Shown here: positions 35,953 to 45,515 of the stretch, piece by piece
Layout: every line of letters starts with the position of its first letter
Numbering within the stretch: the stretch's first letter is position 1
NCBI GenBank assembly: GCA_937125395.1
Contig: CAKZLI010000010.1
Location: forward strand, 1-64,000
Source of the DNA: an uncultured Glaciecola sp.
GTDB lineage: Bacteria; Pseudomonadota; Gammaproteobacteria; Enterobacterales; Alteromonadaceae
Direction: 5' to 3'
Length of the DNA stretch: 64,000 nucleotides
The notes under the pieces: generated by a model
Databases searched by the model: none
What the model saw: only the letters and a program-made list of their open reading frames with translations
Told to the model about the DNA's origin: nothing
Made by a program: the position numbers and the translations under genes

Positions 35953-36624
35953 TTACTTAAAAAACAAATGACTAAATGGATTGAGCATACGTGCTAAGCC
36001 CGAAGTAAAATGCAACGGTTTATCAACAATCGAAAACACCAAGCAACCATCTTGAGCATGAGAATGTGGTGAATGCGTATTAGCATCATCCATCACAATA
36101 AAATCACCAGAATCGTAATCGGCTAATCCATCAGAGAATTCACCATTGACCACTAACGTCAGTTCCGTGCCTTTGTGTGTGTGCTCCGGTACGCGACCGC
36201 CTTTTTCCATATAGATAAAGTTAGCCATGCCAACATCACCTAAATCCACTGGCGCTTGCCATACCTTACCTAATAAATGTGACCAGTTACCGGTATGTTT
36301 GACAAATCGTTGCAGTGGTCTTGGTACATCAAAAAAGCGCCCATCCAATTCAATACGCGGTGCTTTGCTGTGTGCCATGCTAGGCACATCTATCACTGGT
36401 AATTGAGTAATCGATGCTAACATACTATCTAAAGCAGGGTCAGACATGGATTGTGCTTGGGTAGCTTCAAGCTCAGCGGCCAAATTCACATTGGCATCCA
36501 TCACTTTGTTTTGACATTGCGTACACACATCACAATGTGCCGATACAACCAATGCCATGGCAGGAGAAATATTACCTTCGGCGAATAGGCTTAGTTGTTG
36601 TTGAGTTGGGTGATAATTAATCAT
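35953..36624 (-). CDS. chrR: ChrR-type zinc anti-sigma factor
   Basis: A 223-residue protein. The N-terminal zinc anti-sigma domain has the ligands His5 and H30-x3-C34-x2-C37, matching H6/H31/C35/C38 of Rhodobacter ChrR. The C-terminal cupin domain contains EHTHKGTELTLVVNGEFSDG and THSPHSH, likely a second metal site sensing singlet oxygen or organic peroxide. It holds the ECF sigma factor inactive until stress. It overlaps the sigma gene by 8 bases. Confidence 0.93.
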   Translation of the reverse strand: MINYHPTQQQLSLFAEGNISPAMALVVSAHCDVCTQCQNKVMDANVNLAAELEATQAQSMSDPALDSMLASITQLPVIDVPSMAHSKAPRIELDGRFFDVPRPLQRFVKHTGNWSHLLGKVWQAPVDLGDVGMANFIYMEKGGRVPEHTHKGTELTLVVNGEFSDGLADYDSGDFIVMDDANTHSPHSHAQDGCLVFSIVDKPLHFTSGLARMLNPFSHLFFK

Positions 36625-37231
36625 GATTTTCTAACATGTCCTTTAATCGCTGTAGCGCTAATCGAGTCCGGCTTTTGACTGTTCCTAGTGGAATAGCTAA
36701 TTGATCGGCAACTTCTTGCTGCGACTTACCATCAATATAAATGGCTTCAATCACGGCCTTTTGTTTTTCCGGTAGAAGGTTAAACAATTGACCTACTTGC
36801 TGTAAGGTAACTTGTTCATCAAGCGATACTTCATTTTGGTCTGGGGTTTGCTCGCACAAAATCGGCCATAGATCATCAGAACAAATGTCTTCTTTGCGAT
36901 TTTTTAATTTGCGCAGCATATCAAAGCGGATGTTACGTGCGATGGTAAAAATCCAAGTAGATGGAGAGCCTTTTTCAGCGTTAAATAAATGTGCTTTTTG
37001 CCACACATTGGTCATGGTGTCTTGCACCATCTCCATTGCTATCGCTTCATTGCCCATTTGCTTGAGTGCGTAAGAACGTAAACGTGGCGCAAAATAACCA
37101 AATATTTGGGCATAGGATCGCTTACAACGTTCAGTCGCGACTTCACCTAATAGACGTGACATTTCGTCTGCACAGTCTTTCGGTTTACTGGATTGGGATA
37201 AATTATCTTCCAATGAAATTCCAACGAGCAT
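36617..37231 (-). CDS. rpoE: ECF sigma factor partner of ChrR
   Basis: About 204 residues. Sigma-2 region: IFGYFAPRLRSYALKQMGN, AIAMEMVQDTMTNVWQKA, STWIFTIARNIRFDMLRK. Sigma-4 region: LLPEKQKAVIEAIYIDGKSQQEVADQLAIPLGTVKSRTRLAL. Gene order with chrR identifies the photo-oxidative-stress (ECF11-type) group, not the envelope-stress RpoE. The ATG at 37231 has AAAGG 8 bases upstream; ATG 37237 and GTG 37240 are alternatives. A promoter matching its probable own consensus lies upstream, indicating autoregulation. Confidence 0.9.
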   Translation of the reverse strand: MLVGISLEDNLSQSSKPKDCADEMSRLLGEVATERCKRSYAQIFGYFAPRLRSYALKQMGNEAIAMEMVQDTMTNVWQKAHLFNAEKGSPSTWIFTIARNIRFDMLRKLKNRKEDICSDDLWPILCEQTPDQNEVSLDEQVTLQQVGQLFNLLPEKQKAVIEAIYIDGKSQQEVADQLAIPLGTVKSRTRLALQRLKDMLENHD

Positions 37232-37261
37232 ACTCATCACCTTTTCGACTCAATAGACATT

Positions 37262-37289
37262 ATTACGAGGGCGGGTATGGTTAAGATCA
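37262..37289 (-). promoter_or_regulatory. ECF (RpoE/ChrR-type) promoter of the sigma factor gene
   Basis: On the minus strand TGATCT, 16 bases, CGTAAT, resembling the Rhodobacter RpoE promoter (TGATCC ... CGTAT). The same layout occurs at 37950-37977. Confidence 0.7.
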
Positions 37290-37297
37290 TAAAAATA

Positions 37298-37867
37298 TTA
37301 CTCTACCAGTTCCGTTAAGTATTGTACAATTTTGGAGCAATCGTTTTCGGCTAAAAACAGCTGTTTTTGCTCCGCATCAACCGGCAATAATTCCAACCAA
37401 CGATTAATCACCCAAACGGGGTCATCAAATCGGGTTTCTTGATATAGCACATTTACTTCTGGATAATTATCAAAGATTTCTTTCAGCTTGATATCCATCG
37501 GGTACAACGCATTTTTTTGCAAATCATATTGCAGCGGAGAAATCTCAGAGCAGTCCCCAACCCGTAAATCATCGTCTTGACTACGCACATTATCAATCGA
37601 TACGCAATGCTGACCCTCGACTGTGACACCTAATAAGCCATCCTCAAGTACATCAAAATCCACCACGGTCACAAAAGTACCGATAGGATGAATATGCTGG
37701 TTGTGTTCTTTTTCACCTTTAGCATTTAACATACACACAATAAAACCACTTTGCGCAGCACAGGCTTCTTTGATCATCCTCGTGTAGCGAGGCTCAAAAA
37801 TGCGCAATGACAATCTTCCACCAGGAAGGATATGAGCAGATAACGGAAATAATGGTAATGTGATCAC
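37298..37867 (-). CDS. LON substrate-binding-domain protein
   Basis: A 189-residue protein consisting of the Lon N-terminal domain only (LPLFPLSAHILPGGRLSLRIFEPRYTRMI; VEGQHCVSIDNV). There is no AAA or protease domain. Stand-alone members are common in proteobacteria and have no firm function. I chose the GTG at 37867, giving MITLPLFPL, with AAAGG 8 bases upstream; the GTG at 37876 is too close to that site. It lies between the sigma/anti-sigma pair and the operon they probably control. Confidence 0.88.
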   Translation of the reverse strand: MITLPLFPLSAHILPGGRLSLRIFEPRYTRMIKEACAAQSGFIVCMLNAKGEKEHNQHIHPIGTFVTVVDFDVLEDGLLGVTVEGQHCVSIDNVRSQDDDLRVGDCSEISPLQYDLQKNALYPMDIKLKEIFDNYPEVNVLYQETRFDDPVWVINRWLELLPVDAEQKQLFLAENDCSKIVQYLTELVE

Positions 37868-37949
37868 AACGTACACCTTTGTTGATTTATTACACTCTTA
37901 TACGAGAGGTTGCATGAAAGGTTTAAAAAAATAACTACGATTTGTCGAG

Positions 37950-37977
37950 TGATCCATCTATTATGAAAAAATGTAAA
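37950..37977 (+). promoter_or_regulatory. ECF (RpoE/ChrR-type) promoter of the SDR-cfa operon
   Basis: TGATCC, 16 bases, TGTAAA, about 40 bases before the first gene. Its -35 element matches the Rhodobacter RpoE -35 and the spacing equals that of the sigma gene promoter at 37262-37289. Confidence 0.7.
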
Positions 37978-38019
37978 AAAACCATTACACAATAAGCTCA
38001 ACACAACGGAAACTAACCC

Positions 38020-38463
38020 ATGTCAGTGATCGACCGCTTTTCTGAATTTTATAATCATTTAGCTGTATCTGATACGCATTTATTGGCTGATATATACAGT
38101 GATGATATTACTCTAATTGACCCCATCGGCACGCATCATGGTTTGGCTAAAGTCACTGAGTATTTTACATTACTACTGCGTAATGCCAAACAATGTGACT
38201 TTGCTATTCATAATATTGCTGCGCATGAATCCCATCCAGCCATTGCACATGCCGCTTATACTGTCACTTGGACAATGTCTTTTGCAACACCCAAACTCAA
38301 TGGCGGTGATACGATCCATGTGGACGGGATTACCCTATTAAAAGTGGCAAATGATCGTATTTTTTTCCATCAAGATTATTATGACCTTGGGCAAATGGTA
38401 TATGAACAGATTCCTATTCTAAAATTCATCGTCAACAAAATCAAAACAGGTATGCGCGCATGA
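38020..38463 (+). CDS. NTF2/SnoaL-like protein, first gene of the ChrR-linked operon
   Basis: A 147-residue protein with the cone-shaped NTF2-like pattern (RFSEFYNHLAVSDTHLLADIYSDDITLIDPIG; FHQDYYDLGQMVYE). It commonly begins the operon with SDR, FAD-oxidoreductase, DUF1365 and cfa-type genes next to ECF-ChrR modules. Its activity is unknown. It overlaps the SDR gene by 4 bases (ATGA). Confidence 0.82.
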   Translation: MSVIDRFSEFYNHLAVSDTHLLADIYSDDITLIDPIGTHHGLAKVTEYFTLLLRNAKQCDFAIHNIAAHESHPAIAHAAYTVTWTMSFATPKLNGGDTIHVDGITLLKVANDRIFFHQDYYDLGQMVYEQIPILKFIVNKIKTGMRA

Positions 38464-39179
38464 AACGTTTATTAATTACTGGCGCTACTTCAGGAATTGG
38501 CGAAGCAGTTGCGTTAAAAGCAGCTGAGCAAGGGTTTAACGTAATTGCGTGTGGTCGCAACCAAGACAAACTTGATAGCCTTGCTCAACATCCCAACATT
38601 ACGACCTGCCAATTTGATGTAACGGACGAAGCACAAACCCGTGCAGCCTTAGCAAGTGTCGAATGTGATATTGCATTACTCAATGCCGGAACCTGTGAAT
38701 ATGTCAATGTTCAAGATATTGAACCGGCTATGTTTGAACGCGTATTTGCAGCCAACGTATTAGGGGTTGTCAATGTTGTCAGTGCGCTTTCGCCTAATTT
38801 ACGAGCAGGTAATCGTGTGGTGTTTGTTGACAGTTTGGCGCGTTTACTACCCTTTCCGCGCAGTCAAGCCTATGGTGCAAGCAAAGCGGCGCTGCATTAT
38901 ATGGCCAAGTGCTTTGCAGTAGATTTTGCCAAGCAAGGCATAAAGGTACAAACTATCTCCCCGGGCTTTGTCAAAACGCCCCTTACAGATAAAAATGATT
39001 TTCCAATGCCGATGAGCATTGAGGTGGATGAAGCTGCACAGGATATTATTGATGGCATTAACAAAGGCAGTGCCAGTGTGTATTTCCCCACGCGTTTTAG
39101 CCTTATATTACGTTGTTTGAATTTGTTACCTGAATTTATTCAACATGCGTTGTGTTTAAAAATGCGAACTGGACAATAA
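38460..39179 (+). CDS. Short-chain dehydrogenase/reductase
   Basis: A 239-residue SDR with the cofactor motif TGATSGIGE (residues 7-15), LNAG after the fourth strand, and the catalytic Ser with YGASK (Tyr/Lys). The substrate is unknown; the operon suggests a lipid. Second gene of the operon. The final codons and stop are repeated in frame just after the stop. Confidence 0.9.
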   Translation: MKRLLITGATSGIGEAVALKAAEQGFNVIACGRNQDKLDSLAQHPNITTCQFDVTDEAQTRAALASVECDIALLNAGTCEYVNVQDIEPAMFERVFAANVLGVVNVVSALSPNLRAGNRVVFVDSLARLLPFPRSQAYGASKAALHYMAKCFAVDFAKQGIKVQTISPGFVKTPLTDKNDFPMPMSIEVDEAAQDIIDGINKGSASVYFPTRFSLILRCLNLLPEFIQHALCLKMRTGQ

Positions 39180-39194
39180 CGAACTGGACAATAA
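39165..39194. repeat. Tandem 15-base duplication across the SDR stop codon
   Basis: CGAACTGGACAATAA occurs twice in direct succession (39165-39179, 39180-39194). The period is a multiple of three, so RTGQ-stop is repeated in frame. Confidence 0.95.
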
Positions 39195-39207
39195 TTAAGA
39201 GCCCAAT

Positions 39208-40488
39208 ATGAAAAAAAGAATCGCCATTGTAGGCACCGGAATATCTGGATTAACCTGCGCGTATATGCTCCACAAAGACCATGATATTACCGTCTTTGAA
39301 GCCAATGATTATATTGGTGGCCATACTGCCACCAAAGATATCTCGATTGATGATATTCACTATGCCATTGATACTGGTTTTATTGTATTCAATGATTGGA
39401 CTTACCCGTATTTTAACCAGTTAATGAGCCAAATAGGCGTCAATGCACAGCCCACTGAAATGAGTTTTAGCGTCAAAAACCGTGCCACTGCATTAGAGTA
39501 TAATGGGAATACGATTAATTCATTATTTGCCCAGCGTCGTAATATTTTTCGTCCACGCTTTTGGCGCATCGTCCGCGATATCCTCAGGTTTAATAAGCTA
39601 TGCAAATCTGCTGAAGCCAAAACGCAAGCTGCCACTGGCATAACCTTATCTGAATATATTGCATTGCATGGTTTGAGCGATGACTTTAGCGAAAATTATA
39701 TCTTACCGATGTGTGCGGCAATCTGGTCCATGTCAGTTGAAGATTCAAAATCATTTCCGCTGACGTTTTTCTTAAATTTCTTTAATAATCACGGCTTGCT
39801 GAACATTACTGACCGGCCCCAGTGGTACACGATTATTGGCGGTTCAAGCCAATATATCGAGCCATTAACTCGTGATTTTGCACACAATATCAAGCTTAAT
39901 AGCCCCGTGACACACGTCACTCGACCTTCAGGTTCAGAGCAATTACAAGTCACTTATGGGACACAAGACGCGCAACAGACCGAGCTGTTTGATGACGTCA
40001 TCTTTGCCTGTCATTCTGACCAAGCATTAGGCATGCTAGCCCAACCAACCGAGGCGCAACAATCGGTGTTAGGCAACATCGGCTATGCCATGAATGAAGT
40101 CGTAATGCATACCGACACCAGTATTTTGCCAGAGCGTGAATTGGCATGGGCGAGTTGGAATTACCTGATCAAAGGCGATGAAAATGAGACCAATCAGCCA
40201 GCTACTGTGACCTATAACATGAATATTTTGCAATGTTTACAAAGCGAGCATACGTTTTGTGTCACATTAAACAATACGCATGAAATCGACCCTAACAAAA
40301 TCCTTGGTGTGTATCATTACGCGCACCCGCAATTTACGCCTGAGATGGTCAACGCACAAGGACAACGTGAGCAAATTTGCGGAGTGGATAACGTGCATTT
40401 TTGCGGGGCATATTGGTATAACGGCTTTCATGAGGATGGCGTGCGCAGTGCAGTTGATGTGTGCCAACGTTTTGGTGCCACACTGTGA
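39208..40488 (+). CDS. FAD-dependent oxidoreductase (amine-oxidase-like)
   Basis: A 426-residue flavoprotein. The N-terminal dinucleotide site is IVGTGISGLTCAYML, followed by the family segment FEANDYIGGHTATKD. The C-terminal FAD contact is NVHFCGAYWYNGFHEDGVRSAVDV. This family regularly accompanies DUF1365 and cyclopropane-synthase-like genes, and is suspected to modify membrane fatty acids (inference from context). Third gene of the operon; the stop overlaps the next start (GTGA). Confidence 0.9.
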   Translation: MKKRIAIVGTGISGLTCAYMLHKDHDITVFEANDYIGGHTATKDISIDDIHYAIDTGFIVFNDWTYPYFNQLMSQIGVNAQPTEMSFSVKNRATALEYNGNTINSLFAQRRNIFRPRFWRIVRDILRFNKLCKSAEAKTQAATGITLSEYIALHGLSDDFSENYILPMCAAIWSMSVEDSKSFPLTFFLNFFNNHGLLNITDRPQWYTIIGGSSQYIEPLTRDFAHNIKLNSPVTHVTRPSGSEQLQVTYGTQDAQQTELFDDVIFACHSDQALGMLAQPTEAQQSVLGNIGYAMNEVVMHTDTSILPERELAWASWNYLIKGDENETNQPATVTYNMNILQCLQSEHTFCVTLNNTHEIDPNKILGVYHYAHPQFTPEMVNAQGQREQICGVDNVHFCGAYWYNGFHEDGVRSAVDVCQRFGATL

Positions 40489-41291
40489 GCAATACGACCA
40501 ATGCCGGTGCGCTCGGTGATGATGGTCACTCCTTAGACAGTGCCATCTATCAAGGCAGCGTAATGCATAAACGCTTTACCCCGGTAGTGCATGAGTTTGT
40601 GTATGATATTTATTTGTTTTGGATCAAACTCAAAGAGCTCGATACGCTCAATCAAATTGATGGCTTCAATGTCAATCGTAAAGGCATGTTAGAGTTTCGA
40701 CGCACTGATTATATTGATGACCAGGACACCCCGTTAGAACAAGCTGTCTTGGACAAAATAAATAACTTACGCAATACATTAACACCAAAGGTTAGCGAGG
40801 TAATCACTGGGGATGTGTATTTTTTGGGACAAACACGGATGTTAAATCTGTATTTTAGCCCTGTGAATTTCTATTATGTACGTGACCCGCACAGCCAACG
40901 CTTTACTTACATGTTAGCCGAAGTGAGTAATACGCCTTGGCATCAACGGCATTATTATTTGGTTGATTTGGCCGTGCAAGACGATACCCAAAAAACCTTT
41001 CACGTTAGCCCGTTTAATCCAATGGACATGCAATACAAGTGGCATATTCCCCAACCTGATGAGCGACTTCGACTCAGTCTAAGTTGCTACAAAGACATCA
41101 AACACATGGTGGCCAGTATTGATCTTCACCGTCAATCCTTGACTGCCACTAATCTAAGTACAGCAAAAAAACGTATACCAAGTATGACACTCAAAACGGT
41201 CGGTGGTATTTATTGGGAAGCGCTAAAACTGTTTATCAAGCGCGCACCTTTTTATGGTTACCCCACTGCATCGACCCAATCAAAGGAATAA
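40485..41291 (+). CDS. DUF1365 protein
   Basis: A 268-residue protein of the DUF1365 family: SAIYQGSVMHKRFTPVVHEFVYDIYLFWI near the start, and NLYFSPVNFYYV, AEVSNTPWHQRHYYLV and FHVSPFNPMDMQYKW in the middle. The function is not established; it co-occurs with cyclopropane fatty acid synthase and FAD oxidoreductase genes. I chose the GTG at 40485 because it overlaps the previous stop as GTGA. Confidence 0.92.
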   Translation: MSNTTNAGALGDDGHSLDSAIYQGSVMHKRFTPVVHEFVYDIYLFWIKLKELDTLNQIDGFNVNRKGMLEFRRTDYIDDQDTPLEQAVLDKINNLRNTLTPKVSEVITGDVYFLGQTRMLNLYFSPVNFYYVRDPHSQRFTYMLAEVSNTPWHQRHYYLVDLAVQDDTQKTFHVSPFNPMDMQYKWHIPQPDERLRLSLSCYKDIKHMVASIDLHRQSLTATNLSTAKKRIPSMTLKTVGGIYWEALKLFIKRAPFYGYPTASTQSKE

Positions 41292-41294
41292 TCA

Positions 41295-42551
41295 ATGTCT
41301 CAAGCTGAATCAACAATAATAAAAACAGCAACCGGCTCACTCGTTGACCGATGGTGCAAACGTGCCTTCATCAATGTCCTAGGCAAATTACCACAAGGCT
41401 GTATGACGCTTAAAGAAAACGGTGAACTGATCGCCAAACTCGGCGAAATAGAAAGCGATTTGCAAGCCGAAGTCAATATCTTAGACCCGCGGGCTTATCG
41501 GCATTTGTTACTTGGCGGCAGTGTAGCAAGTGGTGAAACGTACATGGATGGCTTGTGGACTTCACCCAATTTGACCAATGTCATTCGCATTTTTGCACGG
41601 AATTTACCAGTATTGGATATGTGGGAAAAACGTTTTTCTTGGGTCACCTTCCCCATCAACAAAATCCAACATTACTTGAATCGCAACTCGGTCTTGCAGG
41701 CACGTAAAAATATCCAAGCACATTATGATTTAGGTAATCAACTCTATACGCAGTTCTTGGACGAAAGCATGATGTACTCCGCTGCTGTTTATCCTCATCC
41801 AGAAGCAGATTTAGCAGCAGCGCAGCAACATAAACTCAAAGAAATTTGTAACAAGTTACAACTCACGCCTGATGATCACTTAATGGAAATTGGTACAGGT
41901 TGGGGTGGCTTAGCAGTCTATGCGGCGAAACATTATGGCTGTCGTGTGACTACGACAACCATCTCAGATGAACAGTATGCGTGGGCCCAAGAATGGGTCA
42001 AACGTGAGGGGTTAGAAGATAAAATCACCCTACTAAAACAAGATTACCGTACATTAGACGGACAATATGACAAGCTCGTCTCGATTGAAATGATTGAAGC
42101 GGTAGGTAAAGCGTATCTGCGTAACTTCTTTGAAAAATGTACTGCGCTGCTTAAACCTGAAGGGATCATGGTGTTGCAAGCCATTACTATTGATGACCGT
42201 CGCTATGAAAGCTATAGCTCAGGTGTTGATTTTATTCAAAAATACATCTTCCCAGGTGGTTTTTTACCTTCGCAATATGTCATCAATCGCTGTATCAAAA
42301 ACTACACGGATTTAAGTATTCGTGACTTGCATGACATTGGTTTGGATTACGCGCAAACCTTGTCTCATTGGCATGATAAGTTTTTTGAAAACATCGAAGA
42401 TCTTCAAGCCAAAGGCTATGATGAGCGGTTTTCGAGAATGTGGCAATATTATCTTAACTACTGTGAAGGCGGTTTCCGTGAGCGCTCCATCAGTACCGTG
42501 CAGCTAGTATTAGGTAAAACAGCACACACGCAAGATTTAACCTTCCGTTAA
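41295..42551 (+). CDS. cfa: Cyclopropane-fatty-acid synthase family methyltransferase
   Basis: A 418-residue SAM-dependent methyltransferase. An N-terminal lipid-binding region is followed by NIQAHYDLGNQLYTQFLDESMMYSAAVY and the SAM site LMEIGTGWGGLAVYAAKHYGC. The end contains MWQYYLNYCEGGFRERSI, typical of Cfa. It probably methylenates unsaturated membrane lipids, or makes furan or related fatty acids as proposed for similar ECF-ChrR-linked genes. Last gene of the operon, 3 bases after DUF1365; it converges on pomB. Confidence 0.92.
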   Translation: MSQAESTIIKTATGSLVDRWCKRAFINVLGKLPQGCMTLKENGELIAKLGEIESDLQAEVNILDPRAYRHLLLGGSVASGETYMDGLWTSPNLTNVIRIFARNLPVLDMWEKRFSWVTFPINKIQHYLNRNSVLQARKNIQAHYDLGNQLYTQFLDESMMYSAAVYPHPEADLAAAQQHKLKEICNKLQLTPDDHLMEIGTGWGGLAVYAAKHYGCRVTTTTISDEQYAWAQEWVKREGLEDKITLLKQDYRTLDGQYDKLVSIEMIEAVGKAYLRNFFEKCTALLKPEGIMVLQAITIDDRRYESYSSGVDFIQKYIFPGGFLPSQYVINRCIKNYTDLSIRDLHDIGLDYAQTLSHWHDKFFENIEDLQAKGYDERFSRMWQYYLNYCEGGFRERSISTVQLVLGKTAHTQDLTFR

Positions 42552-42554
42552 GCG

Positions 42555-43481
42555 TTATTGCAATACCGAGATGGGGTCAATGAATTTAGGTTTGCCTTGA
42601 TTTATCATGATCTCAACTCGGCGATTACGTGCCTGCGCTTGTGGCGTTGGCTCTTCGGTCAGTAAACGGTTATTTGACATCCCCACGACGATCATCCGGC
42701 GCGGGTCAAATCCAGGGGATGTGATTAATTGTTCTGCCACTGCAACAGCCCGTTGTGCGGATAAATCCCAATTAGAACGATACAATTTATTGGCGATGCT
42801 CGATATATCACTGTGACCCGACACTTCTATCTCACCGGGAATATCCGCCAGTACAGTGCCAATACGGACGATCACCGGCTCAAACTGTGGCTGTAAAAAC
42901 GCAGAGCCCGCGGCGAACGAACCGTTCTCACGAATACGAATGGTAATCTGCTGACCGAGTGATTCCAATTCAATCGCCCCGTCTTTGATTTCTTTTTCCA
43001 TTTGTTCTGCGATTTTTTTCATTTGTTGATTGATTTGATCTTTATTAGCGGCATCCGCAGCATCTGAAGAAGCAGCCATATTAGTCGCTGTAGCCTTTGC
43101 TTGACCACCCGTTTGCGCACCTTGTTGACGTTGTTTACCGCCCGCTTTCGCCTCGTCTCCAGCCTGAAACTCGAGCTCTTGCTTAGTGATTTCTGTGGTG
43201 ACTTGTTGAATAGTTTCGATTGGCGTGGGTTGTGGTTTGCCTGGCGTAAATTCCATCGCAATCACACTGGTTCCTTTGGGTATATCTTTGACTTCTAGCT
43301 TGCTTTGCACCCCAAACGCGAATTTCATCGATCCGGCAATTTGTTTAAACTTGAGCACGTCCATTTCTGAAAACGATAATAACAACACAAAAAAGCACAT
43401 CAACAACGACATCAAATCAGCGAATGTCCCCATCCAAGCTGGCAAGCCTTCAGGCGGACACTTTGGGCATTCATTATTCAT
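42555..43481 (-). CDS. pomB: Flagellar motor stator protein PomB
   Basis: A 308-residue stator protein. One N-terminal membrane helix carries the ion-binding Asp22 (GTFADLMSLLMCFFVLLLSF). A Gln/Ala-rich linker follows, then an OmpA-like peptidoglycan-binding domain (IEVSGHSDISSI, NWDLSAQRAVAVAEQL, NRRVEIMI). The sequence is PomB-like (sodium), not proton-type MotB. It is coupled to pomA (TAATG). No other flagellar genes are in the window. Confidence 0.94.
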   Translation of the reverse strand: MNNECPKCPPEGLPAWMGTFADLMSLLMCFFVLLLSFSEMDVLKFKQIAGSMKFAFGVQSKLEVKDIPKGTSVIAMEFTPGKPQPTPIETIQQVTTEITKQELEFQAGDEAKAGGKQRQQGAQTGGQAKATATNMAASSDAADAANKDQINQQMKKIAEQMEKEIKDGAIELESLGQQITIRIRENGSFAAGSAFLQPQFEPVIVRIGTVLADIPGEIEVSGHSDISSIANKLYRSNWDLSAQRAVAVAEQLITSPGFDPRRMIVVGMSNNRLLTEEPTPQAQARNRRVEIMINQGKPKFIDPISVLQ

Positions 43482-44248
43482 TATTCTTTGGACTCTTCGT
43501 CTGACCCACGTTTTGATTCAGCGAGATACGATTTGAGAATGCCATCAATTACCCGCGGATTCTGGCCATCAGCGATCCCCAAAATACCATCAAGGACCAA
43601 TGATTGATTGACCTTTTCTTCTTGTGATCGAACATTGAGTTTGGCTGAGATCGGCAAACAAATAATATTAGCCAAGAATGCACCATACAATGTTGTTAGT
43701 AATGCCACCGCCATCGCCGGACCGATTGACTTAGGATCATCCATGTTGGATAGCATCGCAACCAAGCCAATCAACGTACCAATCATGCCCATTGCAGGGG
43801 CTATGTCACCCAATGCCTTAAAAATAGTGGCCCCAAACTCATGTCGTTCAGTGGTCATGGAGATATCTTTGGACAAGGTTTCGCGCACGACATCGACATC
43901 GTGACCATCCACCAACATATCCACGCCTTTTTGCATAAACGCGTTGTCTATTTGTGCTTCTTCTAATGCTAAAAATCCACCTTTGCGCGCAGCATCTGCC
44001 ATTTCGACGACTTTGTGGATCAATTCTTCCGGCGCTTCAATTTTAAACATGAAGGCTTTACCGGCAATTTTACCCGCCCCCAAAAACTGCATCAAAGAAA
44101 ACTGTGATAACACGACAAAAATCGACCCACAAAATACAATAAGGATAGATGGCACGTTAATGAACATACCGATATCACCGCCTTGTACCATGGCCATCAC
44201 GATAAACCCAATCGCCCCGATCATGCCAACAATTGTTGCTAAATCCAT
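43481..44248 (-). CDS. pomA: Flagellar motor stator protein PomA
   Basis: A 255-residue inner-membrane protein with four helices and a cytoplasmic loop (residues about 55-150) that contacts the rotor. Family segments include MDLATIVGMIGAIGFIVMAM and ALGDIAPAMGMIGTLIGLVAML. The closest recognisable type is Vibrio PomA, the sodium-driven stator. The position beside xseB-ispA-dxs, divergently, is shared with Vibrio and relatives. Confidence 0.95.
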   Translation of the reverse strand: MDLATIVGMIGAIGFIVMAMVQGGDIGMFINVPSILIVFCGSIFVVLSQFSLMQFLGAGKIAGKAFMFKIEAPEELIHKVVEMADAARKGGFLALEEAQIDNAFMQKGVDMLVDGHDVDVVRETLSKDISMTTERHEFGATIFKALGDIAPAMGMIGTLIGLVAMLSNMDDPKSIGPAMAVALLTTLYGAFLANIICLPISAKLNVRSQEEKVNQSLVLDGILGIADGQNPRVIDGILKSYLAESKRGSDEESKE

Positions 44249-44361
44249 TCAATACCCTCTTAGACCTTGGATTGCCTTGTAAGATAACTATGTTTTTTAT
44301 CGACATTTGCGATATTATCTGTAGTACTAATCGAATCTATCTGACAAAAAGTGAATAGAAC

Positions 44362-44619
44362 ATGGATCAAGCGCAACCGACTGACACATCAACCCCTAGC
44401 TTTGAAGAAGCAATGCAACAACTTGAACAACTTGTTCAAGAAATGGAACGTGGTGAATTACCTCTAGATGTCGCGTTAACCAAATTCCAATCGGGTATCG
44501 CTTTAGCTCGTTCTTGTCAGAGTTATTTAAAAGATGCTGAGCAACAAGTCAGTATCTTAGCCAAAGACAATGTCAGCTTAGAACCACTAGCAACGACTGA
44601 TCATGGCAATGACTTTTAA
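44362..44619 (+). CDS. xseB: Exodeoxyribonuclease VII small subunit
   Basis: An 85-residue all-helical protein (SFEEAMQQLEQLVQEMERGELPLDVALTKFQSGIALARSCQ), the XseB pattern. It works with XseA on single-stranded DNA. It overlaps ispA by 17 bases and begins the xseB-ispA-dxs operon. Confidence 0.95.
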   Translation: MDQAQPTDTSTPSFEEAMQQLEQLVQEMERGELPLDVALTKFQSGIALARSCQSYLKDAEQQVSILAKDNVSLEPLATTDHGNDF

Positions 44620-45493
44620 GGCATTTCATACCAGTACGAGTCTCACGACCAATCAGTTACTCGAGCAAGCATTAGCGCAATACCAGGCTTTGCCTTGTTC
44701 ATTGTTACCGGCCATGCAGTATGCGCTACTCGGAGAAGGCAAGCGAGTGCGACCGCTCTTTATCGCACTGCTAGGTGAGACGCTGTCGATTGCGCCAGAC
44801 AAACTGGCTCCGCTAATGGTCGCTATCGAATGTATTCATGCATATTCGCTGGTCCATGATGACTTGCCTGATATGGACAATGATGATTTACGGCGCGGCG
44901 TTCCAACCTGCCATATCAAATATACGCCAGGCACCGCTATTTTGGTTGGTGATGCTCTGCAAAGTTTAGCCTTTGAGCATATTGCCGATAGCAATGTATT
45001 AAGCGATACACAAAAAGTCACATGCTTGCGTATTCTGGCAAAAGCAGCCGGTTATCAAGGTATGTGTGGTGGACAAGCAATTGATTTGGCGTTTACTGAC
45101 AAACCAATTACTTTGGCTGAACTCACGCAATTACATCAACTCAAGACTGGCGCATTATTGAGTGCCTGTGTCGATATGGTCATCGCCTTACAACCGGATA
45201 TCAACGGGTCAAATATTGCCCATTTGCAAGCATTTAGCCGCAGTCTTGGGCTGGCATTTCAAGTACAAGATGATATTTTGGATGTCACTACCGATAGCGC
45301 CACACTCGGCAAACCGAGTGGTTCAGATGAACAATTGAACAAAGCGACCTTTCCGGCTCTGTTAGGTTTACAGTCTGCACAAGAATATTTAGCACAGTTA
45401 TACGCGCAAGCGCTTCAATCATCTGCCCAATTACCTTACAATACCGGTCTGTTGAACGATTTTGCAGAATATTTAATTCACCGAAAATACTAA
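44603..45493 (+). CDS. ispA: Farnesyl diphosphate synthase
   Basis: A 296-residue polyprenyl synthase. The first aspartate-rich motif is [14 protein letters not shown] and the second DDILD. It condenses isopentenyl and dimethylallyl/geranyl diphosphates to farnesyl diphosphate for ubiquinone and undecaprenyl lipids. An ATG two codons in (44609) is an equally possible start. Precedes dxs. Confidence 0.96.
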   Translation: MAMTFKAFHTSTSLTTNQLLEQALAQYQALPCSLLPAMQYALLGEGKRVRPLFIALLGETLSIAPDKLAPLMVAIECIHAYSLVHDDLPDMDNDDLRRGVPTCHIKYTPGTAILVGDALQSLAFEHIADSNVLSDTQKVTCLRILAKAAGYQGMCGGQAIDLAFTDKPITLAELTQLHQLKTGALLSACVDMVIALQPDINGSNIAHLQAFSRSLGLAFQVQDDILDVTTDSATLGKPSGSDEQLNKATFPALLGLQSAQEYLAQLYAQALQSSAQLPYNTGLLNDFAEYLIHRKY

Positions 45494-45515
45494 ACCAACG
45501 AGTAATAAAAATAAT

